DNA from: Skeletonema tropicum | Lineage: Eukaryota > Bacillariophyta > Thalassiosirophyceae > Thalassiosirales > Thalassiosiraceae | Reading direction: 5' to 3' | DNA length: 64,000 nt | NCBI GenBank assembly: GCA_037178625.1 | Contig: CM074129.1 | Coordinates: forward strand, 2,852,001-2,916,000 | In this document: positions 19,360 to 30,325 of the stretch, one piece after another | Layout of the letters: each line of letters starts with the position of its first letter | Numbering within the stretch: position 1 is the stretch's first letter | Made by a program: the position numbers and the translations under genes | The notes under the pieces: generated by a model | Database searches by the model: none | What the model was told of the DNA's origin: nothing | Seen by the model: only the letters and a program-made list of their open reading frames with translations

Positions 19360-19441
19360 GCATTCGTGTCCGAGCGGTCCAAGGAGCTCGACTCAAGTTC
19401 GAGTGTGTTCGCACTCGTGGGTTCAAATCCCACCGAATGCA
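19360..19441 (+). tRNA. tRNA-Leu (CAA)
   Basis: A class II tRNA of 82 nt. The acceptor stem GCATTCG pairs with CGAATGC, the discriminator is A, and CCA is not encoded. The D region is TGTCCGAGCGGTCCAAGG. The anticodon arm is CTCGA-CTCAAGT-TCGAG with anticodon CAA, followed by a long variable arm (GTGTTCGCAC). The T arm is GTGGG-TTCAAAT-CCCAC. Six T residues at 19444-19449 form the polymerase III terminator. No intron. Confidence 0.95.
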
Positions 19442-19443
19442 TC

Positions 19444-19449
19444 TTTTTT
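19444..19449 (+). terminator. Pol III terminator of tRNA-Leu
   Basis: A run of six T residues starting three bases after the discriminator base of the tRNA gene. Confidence 0.8.
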
Positions 19450-19935
19450 GAGCATTGTGTGCAAGGTGAATCATTTTTGTTTCAAAGATCGAGGCGTGCA
19501 AGCTATTGTACCTTGCTGAAGTTTGCTACGCATTTTATCGTCATCCTCTTGATTACATAGATTCATCTGATCGACATTTTGTTATGGCTGTGTGGTCTCT
19601 TTTATTGTAGATCAGATTTGGTTTCTGTACAGCCATGAGGTAACTCCTACCTCTTAATAAACAGTTCTAGTACTTGGTCTTCAGAGAGATTTCAATCAGT
19701 GAAGCTAAAACATCAAGAGCTCTTAAAAGGGAGAGTTGCAGTTTTAAGTCATACTTTTTTCTTCTTGGTCTTGTGTCATCATGCTTCGTCTTGCTCATTA
19801 AATCTGTGATAAAAGGAGAGGAAGGAAAGTAATCAATGAAAGCGCCTGATCCAAAATTACCTACACAATACTACGCATTCTAATAAACAGCAAAACACGT
19901 CATTTCAGTTCTTTCATTTAGATTAGTTCGATTGT
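19450..19935. other. Intergenic spacer
   Basis: Between tRNA-Leu and the 3' end of RPL12. AT-rich; no supported frame. It presumably contains the RPL12 3' UTR. Confidence 0.4.
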
Positions 19936-20430
19936 TTACTCCTCAGGAATTTCAATCTCTTCATCGTCAATTCCAGCCTGGATATCACGAGGACTCTCTC
20001 CATTAACAGTGCATCCAATAGAGTTGCAAGTTCCAAGAATCTGCTTGACAGTACCAGACAACTTCTTGGACATGGAACGCTCGTGCATTTGACGGGCAAC
20101 CTCGATAACTTGGTCGAGGGTAAGATTTCCATTGTGGACAATGTTCTTAACCTTCTTCCTGTCACGGTAGGGCTCGTTAAGGGCCTTCATGATGAGGGAA
20201 GAGGAAGAGGGGATCATGGACACGGTAGCTTGACGGTTGACAACGGTAAGCTTGACAGTGACATTAAGACCCTTCCAGTCCTTGGTGGCCTTCATGATGT
20301 CTTCTCCAACCTTCTTGGGGGAGAGACCGAGAGGACCAATCTTGGGAGCGAGGGCAGAAGCAGGAGCTACTTCGCCACCGGTAGTACGCATAATGACGAT
20401 CTTGACGTCATCGGAAGGAGGGCCGCCCAT
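19936..20430 (-). CDS. RPL12: 60S ribosomal protein L12 (uL11)
   Basis: 164 residues, full length for eukaryotic uL11. Recognisable stretches include [40 protein letters not shown] and the C-terminal [20 protein letters not shown]. The protein binds the GTPase-associated centre of 28S rRNA and carries the P-stalk base. The single exon uses the strongly biased C-rich codons typical for highly expressed genes. Confidence 0.97.
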   Translation of the reverse strand: MGGPPSDDVKIVIMRTTGGEVAPASALAPKIGPLGLSPKKVGEDIMKATKDWKGLNVTVKLTVVNRQATVSMIPSSSSLIMKALNEPYRDRKKVKNIVHNGNLTLDQVIEVARQMHERSMSKKLSGTVKQILGTCNSIGCTVNGESPRDIQAGIDDEEIEIPEE

Positions 20431-20806
20431 GGTGTTTAAAGACGATGTTAGTAAAGAAGAGTAACTACGCCAGCGGCTGTGGAACTATGAGAGAACTTGC
20501 TTAGGAGAGGAGGTCCGAAGCAGGTAGGTGAGAGTTGTGTAGTGACAGCGTCGGGAGGTTGGCTTGGTGGAGGGTGTTGATGAGCGGCGGAGCGCGCAAT
20601 TTTTGCGTCTGACCGCTTGGTATGATTTCTACGTACGATAGAGCAGCGGAATTGACGTGCTAGTAACGCGTAAAACGCACGAAGCCTTTTGCTCTTGGCT
20701 CTTGCTTGGCTCTTTGCTCTTTGAAGCCCCATCAACAAGAAGCACTTTGACTTTGCCTTCAGCCATCTAGTATCGTAGGCATGATTTGCAAAGACACCGA
20801 CTGCAG
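20431..20806. promoter_or_regulatory. Divergent region between RPL12 and a membrane-protein gene
   Basis: 376 bp with the promoters of both genes. It includes CTTGGCTCTTGCTTGGCTCT-type repeats near 20690-20720. No defined element is recognised. Confidence 0.4.
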
Positions 20807-22389
20807 ATGAGGCCGCCGACACCATACTTCACATGTTTTACCTACACAGGTTGTGCTATCTTGGTACTTGCGTTTGTTGCAGAAGGAAGAAGTTTCAACA
20901 ATATTTATGCAACCAGTCCTCGACTGATACACATCTCTTCCGTACAACAGAAACGTCAAAAGCATATATCTTCATTTTGCATTCATAGATTACATCCATA
21001 TAAATATCATAGAGAAAGATGCTACAGCAGAATAAAAACGCCATCCAGTTTAATGGCTAAGAATTACGATGGAAATGCATCAATCAACAAAAATTCTACA
21101 AGCAAATGGCAAGCAGGAAACTTTCAGAATGACTACGAAATCCTTAAAACTGCAATGGCAAAACAATCTGCAATGAGTAATTTACAACAGCAGCAACGAA
21201 GGTACATTTTAGACTATGGGTTCGCTCGTAATCGACGCCCATTGCTTCAAGATATGCTAAAAGCAATTTGCATCATTGGTGGATGGACAATATTTTTCAT
21301 CACTGGAGGTGCAAGTGAACGTTTGCATCATCTCTTAAAAGTCTGGGAGCATGCGACTTGGTTGAATAAGATACATATTGCTGCAACGCACTTCCTTGTC
21401 AACATGAGTCATTTGCACCATTGGATGGTGGGAATGATATTCCCATTGTGTATGTTGACTTGGGCAAAGATGGGACGATTCACTTCGACTAGAATATTAG
21501 AAGAATACTTCAAGCCAAAGGGACCACTTTCAGATGCACCAAAGTTCTTTTACACGAGTGATCTGGCAAAAGAGAGATCGAAGGACAAAGATGTTGGTGA
21601 TTACGTCTTGTGTTTAGCCGAGAATTGGTCTTCTGCAATCATCCCATCATTTGTTGTGGGTGTATGTTCAGGCCTACTACGGTTGTCAAAAAGATCAAAG
21701 ATTCCTGGCGTTGTCAATTCTACTCCACTTTTTCTACTTCTACCTGCCCTTTGCCGGCTCCCCACTCGCTTGGGAGCTGCTGCAGCAGTACATCAATATC
21801 CGTCGGTACTGTTCGAACTGCGGCGTAATGATCAACCACGACCTTTGTGTCGTCCAACAGCATACATGCAAAGAGGAGTGTCTACATTTTTGAAGTGGCT
21901 TCCAATTGGAGTAGCTTCTGATTTGGCAGTAGTGATGAGCAAAAGCCTTCGAACGAGAAGTATTGCCGGCTACGGAAGTGTCTCGCCAAGTCTTGCTGCA
22001 ATCTCGCTTCTTTCATTGGTTGCACCTATAACTCATTTGATAGCATTGATGAGAATAGTTCAAATATCTAAATGTTCTGCGATATCACTCTCGGAAGCTA
22101 CAACATTCAACGATCCAAGCCACGATGAATACGACAAGACAGAAGTCACTGACGAAGAAAGAGAAGAAGTAAAGTGGAGGTATCAGCTTCGTTGGAGGAC
22201 ACCCAAACGGATCTCTGAGACAGTGCGATCTTGGACAAATTACTTTCTGACAGGGCATGCACCACTTTTGAGTATGAATGATTGGAAAGATCAGCCGCTA
22301 CATGTCGATGACTTTGCTACTGAAGGCGCCTATTCGTTATTCAATGATCGAGGCAAAACTAACAACACAGACACTCAGCAGGATGATGG
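20807..22389 (+). CDS. Multispanning membrane protein with signal peptide, 3' end lost in gap
   Basis: The first in-frame ATG (20807) gives MRPPTPYFTCFTYTGCAILV and a signal-peptide-like start ending near FVAEGRSF. The frame then runs 527 codons into the assembly gap. Hydrophobic segments include CIIGGWTIFFITGG, VGMIFPLCMLTWA, IIPSFVVGVCSGLLRL, WLPIGVASDLAVVM and LAAISLLSLVAPITHLIALM. An acidic stretch (TEVTDEEREEVKWRYQLRWR) follows the last helix. I do not recognise the family. The presequence may direct it to the plastid or secretory route. The stop codon is not visible. Confidence 0.65.
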
Positions 22390-22889
22390 NNNNNNNNNNN
22401 NNNNNNNNNNNNNNNNNNNNNNNNNNNNNNNNNNNNNNNNNNNNNNNNNNNNNNNNNNNNNNNNNNNNNNNNNNNNNNNNNNNNNNNNNNNNNNNNNNNN
22501 NNNNNNNNNNNNNNNNNNNNNNNNNNNNNNNNNNNNNNNNNNNNNNNNNNNNNNNNNNNNNNNNNNNNNNNNNNNNNNNNNNNNNNNNNNNNNNNNNNNN
22601 NNNNNNNNNNNNNNNNNNNNNNNNNNNNNNNNNNNNNNNNNNNNNNNNNNNNNNNNNNNNNNNNNNNNNNNNNNNNNNNNNNNNNNNNNNNNNNNNNNNN
22701 NNNNNNNNNNNNNNNNNNNNNNNNNNNNNNNNNNNNNNNNNNNNNNNNNNNNNNNNNNNNNNNNNNNNNNNNNNNNNNNNNNNNNNNNNNNNNNNNNNNN
22801 NNNNNNNNNNNNNNNNNNNNNNNNNNNNNNNNNNNNNNNNNNNNNNNNNNNNNNNNNNNNNNNNNNNNNNNNNNNNNNNNNNNNNNNNN
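22390..22889. other. Assembly gap of 500 N
   Basis: Exactly 500 N residues, a placeholder of unknown true size. It separates the coding sequence on the left from satellite repeats on the right, so the join was probably lost in collapsed repeats. Confidence 1.
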
Positions 22890-25309
22890 CCAGCGGGGGC
22901 TGGCCAGCACCACCACATTCTACCAAATAGTATGTATCTATTGCCGTCACTTTCGGTATGCGCCGCTACTAGTGGCCCCATTATAGTCGGCGGTGGTGCT
23001 AGACAAGCGCATTTGTACTGCTCAGACGTTTGGCGTCCGTAAATGCGACGCTACAGTCTCGTAGCTGATCTTTGAGGTCCAGCGTGGGCTGGCCAGCACC
23101 ACCACATTCTACCAAATCGTATCTATCGCCGTCGGTATGGGCATGAGCCGATGCTAGTGGCCCAATATAGTCGGCGGTGGTACTAGACAAGCGCATTTGT
23201 ACTGCTCAGACGTTTGGCGTCCGCAGAAGCGATGCTACAGTCTCGTAGCTGAGCTGAGAGGTACAGCGTGGGCTGGCCAGCACCACCACATTCTACCAAA
23301 TCGTATTTTTCACCGTCCGTATGGGCATGAGCCGCTGCTAGTGGCCCATTATAGTCGGCGGTGGTACTAGACAAGCGCATTTGTACTGGTCAGACGTTTG
23401 GCGTCCGCAGAAGCGATGCTACAGTCTCGTAGCTCATCTTAGAGGTCCAGTGTGGGCTGGCCAGCACCACCACATTCTACCAAATCGTATGTATCTATCG
23501 CCGTCGGTATGGGCATGAGCCGCTGCTAGTGGCCCATTATAGTCGGCGGTGGTACTAGACAAGCGCATTTGTACTGGTCAGACGTTTGGCGTCCGCAGAA
23601 GCGATGCTACAGTCTCGTAGCTCATCTTAGAGGTCCAGCGTGGGCCGGCCAACAGCACCACATTCTACCAAATCGTATCTATCGCCGTCGGTATGGGCAT
23701 GAGCCGCTGCTAGTGGCCCATTATAGTCGGCGGTGGTACTAGACAAGCGCATTTGTACTGGTCAGACGTTTGGCGTCCGTAGAAGCGATGCTACAGTCTC
23801 GTAGCTGAGCTGAGAGGTACAGTGCCAGTGTGGGCTGGCCAGCACCACCACATTCTACCAAATAGTATGTATCTATCGCCGTCGGTATGTGCATGAGCCG
23901 CTGCTAGTGGCCCATTATAGTCGGCGGTGATACTAGACAAGCGCATTTGTACTGCTCTGACGTTTGGCGTCCGTAAAAGCGATGCTACAGTCTCGTAGCT
24001 CATCTTAGAGGTCCAGTGTGGGCTGGCCAGCACCACCACATTCTACCAAATCGTATCTATCGCCGTCGGTATGGGCATGAGCCGCTGCTAGTGGCCCAAT
24101 TATAGTCGGCGGTGGTACTAGACAAGCGCATTTGTACTGCTCAGACGTTTGGCGTCCGTAGAAGCGATGCTACAGTCTTGAATCTCATCTTAGAGGTCCA
24201 GCGTGGGCTGGCCAGCACCACCACATTCTACCAAATAGTATATATCTATTGCCGTCACTTTCGGTATGCGCCGCTACTAGTGGCCCATTATAGTCGGCGG
24301 TGGTGCTAGACAAGCGCATTTGTACTGCTCAGACGTTTGGCGTCCGTAAATGCGACGCTACAGTCTCGTAGCTGATCTTTGAGGTCCAGCGTGGGCTGGC
24401 CAGCAGCACCACATTCTACCAAATCGTATGTATCTATCGCCGTCGGTATGGGCATGAGCCGATGCTAGTGGCCCATTATAGTCGGCGGTGGTACTAGACA
24501 AGCGCATTTGTACTGGTCAGACGTTTGGCGTCCGCAGAAGCGATGCTACAGTCTCGTAGCTGAGCTGAGAGGTACAGCGTGGGCTGGCCAGCACCACCAC
24601 ATTCTACCAAATCGTATTTTTCACCGTCCGTATGGGCATGAGCCGCTGCTAGTGGCCCATTATAGTCGGCGGTGGTGCTAGACAAGCGCATTTGTACTGC
24701 TCAGACGTTTGGCGTCCGCAGAAGCGATGCTACAGTCTCGTAGCTCATCTTAGAGGTCCAGTGTGGGCTGGCCAGCACCACCACATTCTACCAAATCGTA
24801 TCTATCGCCGTCGGTATGGGCATGAGCCGCTGCTAGTGGCCCATTATAGTCGGCGGTGGTACTAGACAAGCGCATTTGTACTGCTCAGACGTTTGGCGTC
24901 CGCAGAAGCGATGCTACAGTCTTGAATCTCATCTTAGAGGTCCAGCGTGGGCTGGCCAACAGCACCACATTCTACCAAATCGTATCTATCGCCGTCACTT
25001 TCGGTATGCGCCGCTGCTAGTGGCCCATTATAGTCGGCGGTGGTACTAGACAAGCGCATTTGTACTGCTCAGACGTTTGGCGTCCGTAGAAGCGATGCTA
25101 CAGTCTTGAATCTCATCTTAGAGGTCCAGCGTGGGCTGGCCAGCACCACCACATTCTACCAAATAGTATATATCTATTGCCGTCACTTTCGGTATGCGCC
25201 GCTACTAGTGGCCCATTATAGTCGGCGGTGGTACTAGACAAGCGCATTTGTACTGCTCAGACGTTTGGCGTCCGTAAATGCGACGCTACAGTCTCGTAGC
25301 TGATCTTTG
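22890..25309. repeat. Satellite array, left block (184-188 bp units)
   Basis: About 13 head-to-tail units. Each contains GGCTGGCCAGCACCACCACA, CCATTATAGTCGGCGGTGGT, AGACAAGCGCATTTGTACTG and CAGACGTTTGGCGTCCG. Successive copies of the AGACAAGCG word start at 23001, 23185, 23369 and 23557, giving periods of 184 and 188. At least two unit types alternate: one has CGGTATGGGCATGAGCCGC, the other CACTTTCGGTATGCGCCGC and is preceded by TCTTGAATCTCATC. That suggests a higher-order repeat. Short minus-strand frames in the units are by-products, because the period is not a multiple of three. Confidence 0.97.
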
Positions 25310-25513
25310 TGTTGGGAGATGAGGTGTCTGAGAGACGATCCTACTCAGATATAGTAAAGGGAAAGGGGACTGGTCTGGCACTCAACGGGCGTACAAAAGC
25401 CGACCAAAACAAGAACAACAACAAACAAACAATGACGAAATAATTGAGGAGGAATCAATCACCACAATTATAGAGGAATAGTAAGACATAGAATTTGTTA
25501 GCTGTTCTTCTTG
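25310..25513 (+). repeat. 5' LTR (right end missing)
   Basis: Direct repeat of 27614-27817 with about four mismatches (for example GGCACTC/GACACTC and AAGACATAG/AACACATAG). The right ~100 bp, present in the 3' LTR as an inverted segment, is absent here. An inverted pair (CCACAATTATAGAGGAATA near 25460 and its complement near 25561) straddles its right end. Confidence 0.8.
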
Positions 25514-25586
25514 CTATTTATTATCTTTGCGAGGACTTATGGTAAAGAAGTTTACTCAACGTATTCCTCTATAATTGTGGAATAGT

Positions 25587-25859
25587 ATGATTAAGAAGAA
25601 GAAAACTTCGACGAAGGGGGCAGGGGCTCTTCCCGAACAGGTGTGCGTTGATCTTAATTTTGATGATTTTGAATCCGACATTGAGGAGGAGTGTGGGGAG
25701 ATGCACTTGAACTTTGGTGTCCACATTGTCAATAATGAGAATGAAAGCATTGAAGATCCAAATGATGACAACTACTGGAGTCTACTTTCACCTGAAGAGG
25801 AGGACGCATGGCTTAACGATGAGGAAGACCAGTCCCCACCTTTGGTACGGCGCTATTAG
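25587..25859 (+). CDS. Small acidic frame in the retroelement interior
   Basis: 90 codons from the ATG at 25587 (MIKKKKTSTKGAGALPEQVC), rich in Asp and Glu (DFESDIEEECGEMHLNF, EEEDAWLNDEEDQSPP). It occupies the place of a gag-like leader but shows no zinc knuckle or other motif. It could be a gag remnant or captured host sequence. Coding status is weakly supported. Confidence 0.35.
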   Translation: MIKKKKTSTKGAGALPEQVCVDLNFDDFESDIEEECGEMHLNFGVHIVNNENESIEDPNDDNYWSLLSPEEEDAWLNDEEDQSPPLVRRY

Positions 25860-25860
25860 A

Positions 25861-25937
25861 GGAGGTGGTGTGGTGTAGTGGTATCACCGCCTCTCTTCTG
25901 GTTCGGGGTCTTGGGTTCGAGTCTCCCCCGTGCCAAA
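25861..25937 (+). other. tRNA-like (SINE-head-like) sequence
   Basis: Contains an A-box-like TGGTGTAGTGG (25871-25881) and a B-box-like GGTTCGAGTC (25914-25923) at tRNA spacing, followed by CCCCCGTGCC. The acceptor and anticodon stems do not pair well, so it is not a functional tRNA. It may be the head of a tRNA-derived SINE or a tRNA pseudogene carried in the element. Confidence 0.45.
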
Positions 25938-26142
25938 TCCTGGCTGTTTGAGGTGTCGCAGCTCGGAGTGCGATCTGGGAAAAAAGACCATTACTTGGTT
26001 TGGAATTTCATATCACTGCCTCTTTGCTAATTCCGGGGTGATGGAAAAACTGTTGGTTATTTGCTTAATTACACTCGAAGGGTAGTAACTTGTGACATTG
26101 CTCTAGATAATTGTAGATAATTTCGCCCCTGGAGGGCCAACC

Positions 26143-27747
26143 ATGACGTACTTTAAGATTTCCGTTAATTTTTTTTGTATTTATCTCGACACCTGCTCTA
26201 CATTTAATCAGATTGTAAATAGGGAGTGCGTGTCGAACATCCGGGAAGTGAGGAATGCCCTTCGGTCGTACAGCAATGGCGGGGCAAGCACGACAACTCA
26301 GCGTGCGTGCATTCCATACCTGGATCACCTGGATACATGGTTCAATGAAGAAGGCATGGCGAACATTCTCTCCTTTGACAAGCTTGAACATCTGTATCCT
26401 ATCACCTACGATCATGTCGCACAGCTCACTGTAGCGTGGCACGTTGACGATCTGAAGATTTCTCACGAAAATCCAGCTGTAGTAGATCGATTCATCAAAT
26501 ACATCGACGACATCTACCCAGGGGTAACAATCCAACGTGGAAAGGAACTTGAGTACTTAGGGATGACGCTGGACTACTCGGTAGAGGGAGAGGTCACGTT
26601 CTCACAGGTCCCATACATCTGCGAGATGTTGGAGGAGTTTCCCGAGGAGCTAGGGTCGGCTGCGGCGACGCCTGCTTCGGAGAATCTGTTCAAAGTGGAT
26701 GAAGCCTCGACAGCGCCCAAACTATCAGTCGAGCGGAGTGCCATCTTCCATCAATTTGTAGCGCAGCTGCTATTCATCTCAAGCAGGTCAAGACAGGACA
26801 TCCAAACGGCGGTAGCCTTCCTGACAACGAGGGTGAAGAGTCCTGATGAACATGACTGGGTCAAACTGCGCCGCGTTATGAAATATCTGAAAGGTACGCG
26901 CTTTCTGAAGCTCACTCTCAGTGCTGAGAACTTAAGGGTGTTGAAATGGTATGTGGACTCGTCGTATGCCGTCCACCCTGACTGCAAAGGGCATACTGGG
27001 GGTATGTTGACCCTTGGAAAGGGAGCAGTCACTAGCGGATCTCGCAAGCAGAAGCTGAACGGACGCAGTTCCACAGAGGCGGAGATAATAGGAGTTGACG
27101 ATTTCATGGGACCATTGTTATGGACGCTTTACTTTATGCGGGAACAGGGATATGACGCAACGAGCAACATCCTCATGCAAGATAATCAGAGTACGATGAA
27201 GCTTCTCATCAATGGTCAAAAGTCTAGCTTGAAGAGGACGAAACACATCAACGTGCGGTTCTTCTTTGCGAAGGATGTGATTGACAGAGGCGACATGACC
27301 GTGGAATACTGTCCTACGAAGGAAATGTGGGCCGACGTCTTGACAAAACCGCTACAGGGGGAACTTTTCCGAGTCATGAGAAGCAACCTGCAGGGCTGTG
27401 ATGTGAACTACAGTGATGTACCAAATGAATCAGATGCAAAGGCCGTGCAAAAGATAGCTCAGAAATTTGCAGGAGTGGCGACGAAGAAGCTATCGGACAA
27501 ACTTGCTGCGACGGAGGAGAAACGGGTGAAGTTCAAAGGAGTGGAACTCCAGAACGAAAAGACAATTAAGTCGATCTTACGGAAAGAAAGTTTCCCGAAA
27601 GCTCGCAGGAGTGTGTTGGGAGATGAGGTGTCTGAGAGACGATCCTACTCAGATATAGTAAAGGGAAAGGGGACTGGTCTGACACTCAACGGGCGTACAA
27701 AAGCCGACCAAAACAAGAACAACAACAAACAAACAATGACGAAATAA
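26143..27747 (+). pseudogene. Fused copia protease / reverse transcriptase / RNase H remnant
   Basis: One open frame of 534 codons. Residues about 12-90 resemble the aspartic protease region of diatom copia elements (active-site-like YLDTCSTFNQIVN, then NALRSYSNGGASTTTQRACI and ILSFDKLEHLYPITYD). This runs straight into the end of RT with its catalytic WHVDD (AQLTVAWHVDDLKISHENPA), so integrase and most of RT, several hundred residues, are missing. RNase H follows: KWYVDSSYAVHPDCKGHTGG, SSTEAEIIGVDDF, LMQDNQSTMKLL and KRTKHINVRFFF. The C-terminus (GDEVSERRSYSDIVKGKG) reads through into the 3' LTR. The frame is undamaged after the deletion, suggesting a deleted master copy or recent decay. Confidence 0.9.
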
Positions 27748-27917
27748 TTGAGGAGGAATCAATCACCACAATTATAGAGGAATAGTAACACATAGAATTT
27801 GTTACCTGTTCTTCTTGTTTTGGTCGGCTTTTGTACGCCCGTTGAGTGCCAGACCAGTCCCCTTTCCCTTTACTATATCTGAGTAGGATCGTCTCTCAGA
27901 CACCTCATCTCCCAACA
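27614..27917 (+). repeat. 3' LTR with self-inverted end
   Basis: 304 bp from TGTTGGGAG to CCCAACA. Bases from about 27816 to 27917 are the inverted complement of the first ~100 bp, so this LTR could fold into a long hairpin. The first part encodes the C-terminal residues of the pol frame. Confidence 0.8.
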
Positions 27918-30325
27918 CTTTGAGGTCCAGCGTGGGCTGGCCAGCACCACCACATTCTACCAAATCGTATCTATCGCCGTCGGTATGGGCATGAGCCGCT
28001 GCTAGTGGCCCATTATAGTCGGCGGTGGTACTAGACAAGCGCATTTGTACTGCTCAGACGTTTGGCGTCCGCTAGAAGCGATGCTACAGTCTCGTAGCTG
28101 AGCTTGAGAGGTACAGTGCGTGGGCTGGCCAGCACCACCACATTCTACCAAATCGTATATCTTTCGCCGTCGGTATGGGCATGAGCCGCTGCTAGTGGCC
28201 CATTATAGTCGGCGGTGGTACTAGACAAGCGCATTTGTACTGCTCAGACGTTTGGCGTCCGTAGAAGCGATGCTACAGTCTCGTAGCTCATCTTAGAGGT
28301 CCAGTGTGGGCTGGCCAGCACCACCACATTCTACCAAATCGTATCTATCGCCGTCGGTATGGGCATGAGCCGCTGCTAGTGGCCCATTATAGTCGGCGGT
28401 GGTACTAGACAAGCGCATTTGTACTGCTCAGACGTTTGGCGTCCGTAGAAGCGATGCTACAGTCTTGAATCTCATCTTAGAGGTCCAGCGTGGGCTGGCC
28501 AGCACCACCACATTCTACCAAATAGTATATATCTATTGCGCCGTCACTTTCGGTATGCGCCGCTACTAGTGGCCCATTATAGTCGGCGGTGGTACTAGAC
28601 AAGCGCATTTGTACTGCTCAGACGTTTGGCGTCCGTAAATGCGACGCTACAGTCTCGTAGCTGATCTTTGAGGTCCAGCGTGGGCTGGCCAGCAGCACCA
28701 CATTCTACCAAATCGTATCTATCGCCGTCCGGTATGGGCATGAGCCGCTGCTAGTGGCCCATTATAGTCGGCGGTGGTACTAGACAAGCGCATTTGTACT
28801 GCTCAGACGTTTGGCGTCCGCAGAAGCGATGCTACAGTCTCGTAGCTGATCTTAGAGGTCCAGCGTGGGCTGGCCAGCACCACCACATTCTACCAAATCG
28901 TATTCTATCGCCGTCGGTATGGGCATGAGCCGCTGCTAGTGGCCCATTATAGTCGGCGGTGGTACTAGACAAGCGCATTTGTACTGGTCAGACGTTTGGC
29001 GTCCGTAGAAGCGATGCTACAGTCTCGTAGCTGAGCTTAGAGGTACAGTGCCAGTGTGGGCTGGCCAGCACCACCACATTCTACCAAATAGTATGTATCT
29101 ATCGCCGTCGGTATGTGCATGAGCCGCTGCTAGTGGCCCATTATAGTCGGCGGTGGTACTAGACAAGCGCATTTGTACTGCTCAGACGTTTGGCGTCCGT
29201 AGAAGCGATGCCACAGTCTCGTAGCTGAGCTGAGAGGTCCAGTGTGGGCTGGCCAGCACCACCACATTCTACCAAATCGTATCTATCGCCGTCGGTATGG
29301 GCATGAGCCGCTGCTAGTGGCCCATTATAGTCGGCGGTGGTACTAGACAAGCGCATTTGTACTGCTCAGACGTTTGGCGTCCGTAAAAGCGATGCTACAG
29401 TCTCGTAGCTCATCTTAGAGGTCCAGTGTGGGCTGGCCAGCACCACCACATTCTACCAAATCGTATCTATCTCCGTCGGTATGGGCATGAGCCGCTGCTA
29501 GTGGCCCATTATAGTCGGCGGTGGTACTAGACAAGCGCATTTGTACTGCTCAGACGTTTGGCGTCCGCAGAAGCGATGCTACAGTCTTGAATCTCATCTT
29601 AGAGGTCCAGCGTGGGCTGGCCAGCACCACCACATTCTACCAAATAGTATATATCTATTGCCGTCACTTTCGGTGTGCGCCGCTACTAGTGGCCCATTAT
29701 AGTCGGCGGTGGTACTAGACAAGCGCATTTGTACTGCTCAGACGTTTGGCGTCCGTAAATGCGACGCTACAGTCTCGTAGCTGATCTTTGAGGTCCAGCG
29801 TGGGCTGGCCAGCACCACCACATTCTACCAAATCGTATCTATCGCCGTCGGTATGGGCATGAGCCGATGCTAGTGGCCCATTATAGTCGGCGGTGGTACT
29901 AGACAAGCGCATTTGTACTGCTCAGACGTTTGGCGTCCGCAGAAGCGATGCTACAGTCTCGTAGCTGAGCTGAGAGGTACAGTGCCAGTGTGGGCTGGCC
30001 AGCACCACCACATTCTACCAAATAGTATATATCTTTCGCCGTCGGTATGGGCATGAGCCGCTGCTAGTGGCCCATTATAGTCGGCGGTGGTACTAGACAA
30101 GCGCATTTGTACTGCTCAGACGTTTGGCGTCCGTAGAAGCGATGCCACAGTCTCGTAGCTGAGCTGAGAGGTCCAGTGTGGGCTGGCCAGCACCACCACA
30201 TTCTACCAAATCGTATGTATCTATCGCCGTCGGTATGGGCATGAGCCGCTGCTAGTGGCCCATTATAGTCGGCGGTGGTACTAGACAAGCGCATTTGTAC
30301 TGCTCAGACGTTTGGCGTTCGTAGA
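27918..30325. repeat. Satellite array, right block (184-188 bp units)
   Basis: About 13 further head-to-tail units, same orientation and same unit types as the left block. They continue the unit cut by the retroelement. The last intact unit ends around 30325 with GACGTTTGGCGTTCG. Confidence 0.96.

Larger units (their letters stand above)
25310..27917 (+). mobile_element. Internally deleted copia-type LTR retrotransposon inside the satellite
   Basis: The element starts TGTTGGGAGATGAGG and ends CTCATCTCCCAACA (TG..CA). It is flanked by the 5-bp duplication CTTTG (25305-25309 and 27918-27922); removing it restores an intact satellite unit (GATCTTTGAGGTCC). A 304-bp 3' LTR (27614-27917) matches the first 204 bp of the element at the 5' end. 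The last ~100 bp of the 3' LTR are an inverted copy of its own first 100 bp; this part is missing from the 5' LTR. Between the LTRs lie a small acidic frame, a tRNA-like stretch and a fused protease-RT-RNase H frame. It cannot be autonomous. Confidence 0.85.

Noticed and set aside
22278..23042. Long frames running through the N gap on both strands
   Set aside because: They exist only because N is read as an unknown residue; no coding evidence on the far side, which is satellite.
22890..25309. Possible CRISPR array
   Set aside because: The whole 184-188 bp unit is repeated with no unique spacers, and the surroundings are eukaryotic; it is a satellite.
25861..25937. Functional tRNA gene
   Set aside because: A- and B-box words are present but acceptor, anticodon and T stems do not pair.
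26065..26535. 156-codon minus-strand frame
   Set aside because: Antisense to the protease-RT remnant, whose motifs are on the plus strand.
22999..30294. Repeated ~65-codon minus-strand frames (starting MRLSSTTADY) in the satellite
   Set aside because: They recur only because the satellite repeats; the unit length is not a multiple of three, each frame ends within about one unit, and there is no sign of selection on the peptide.
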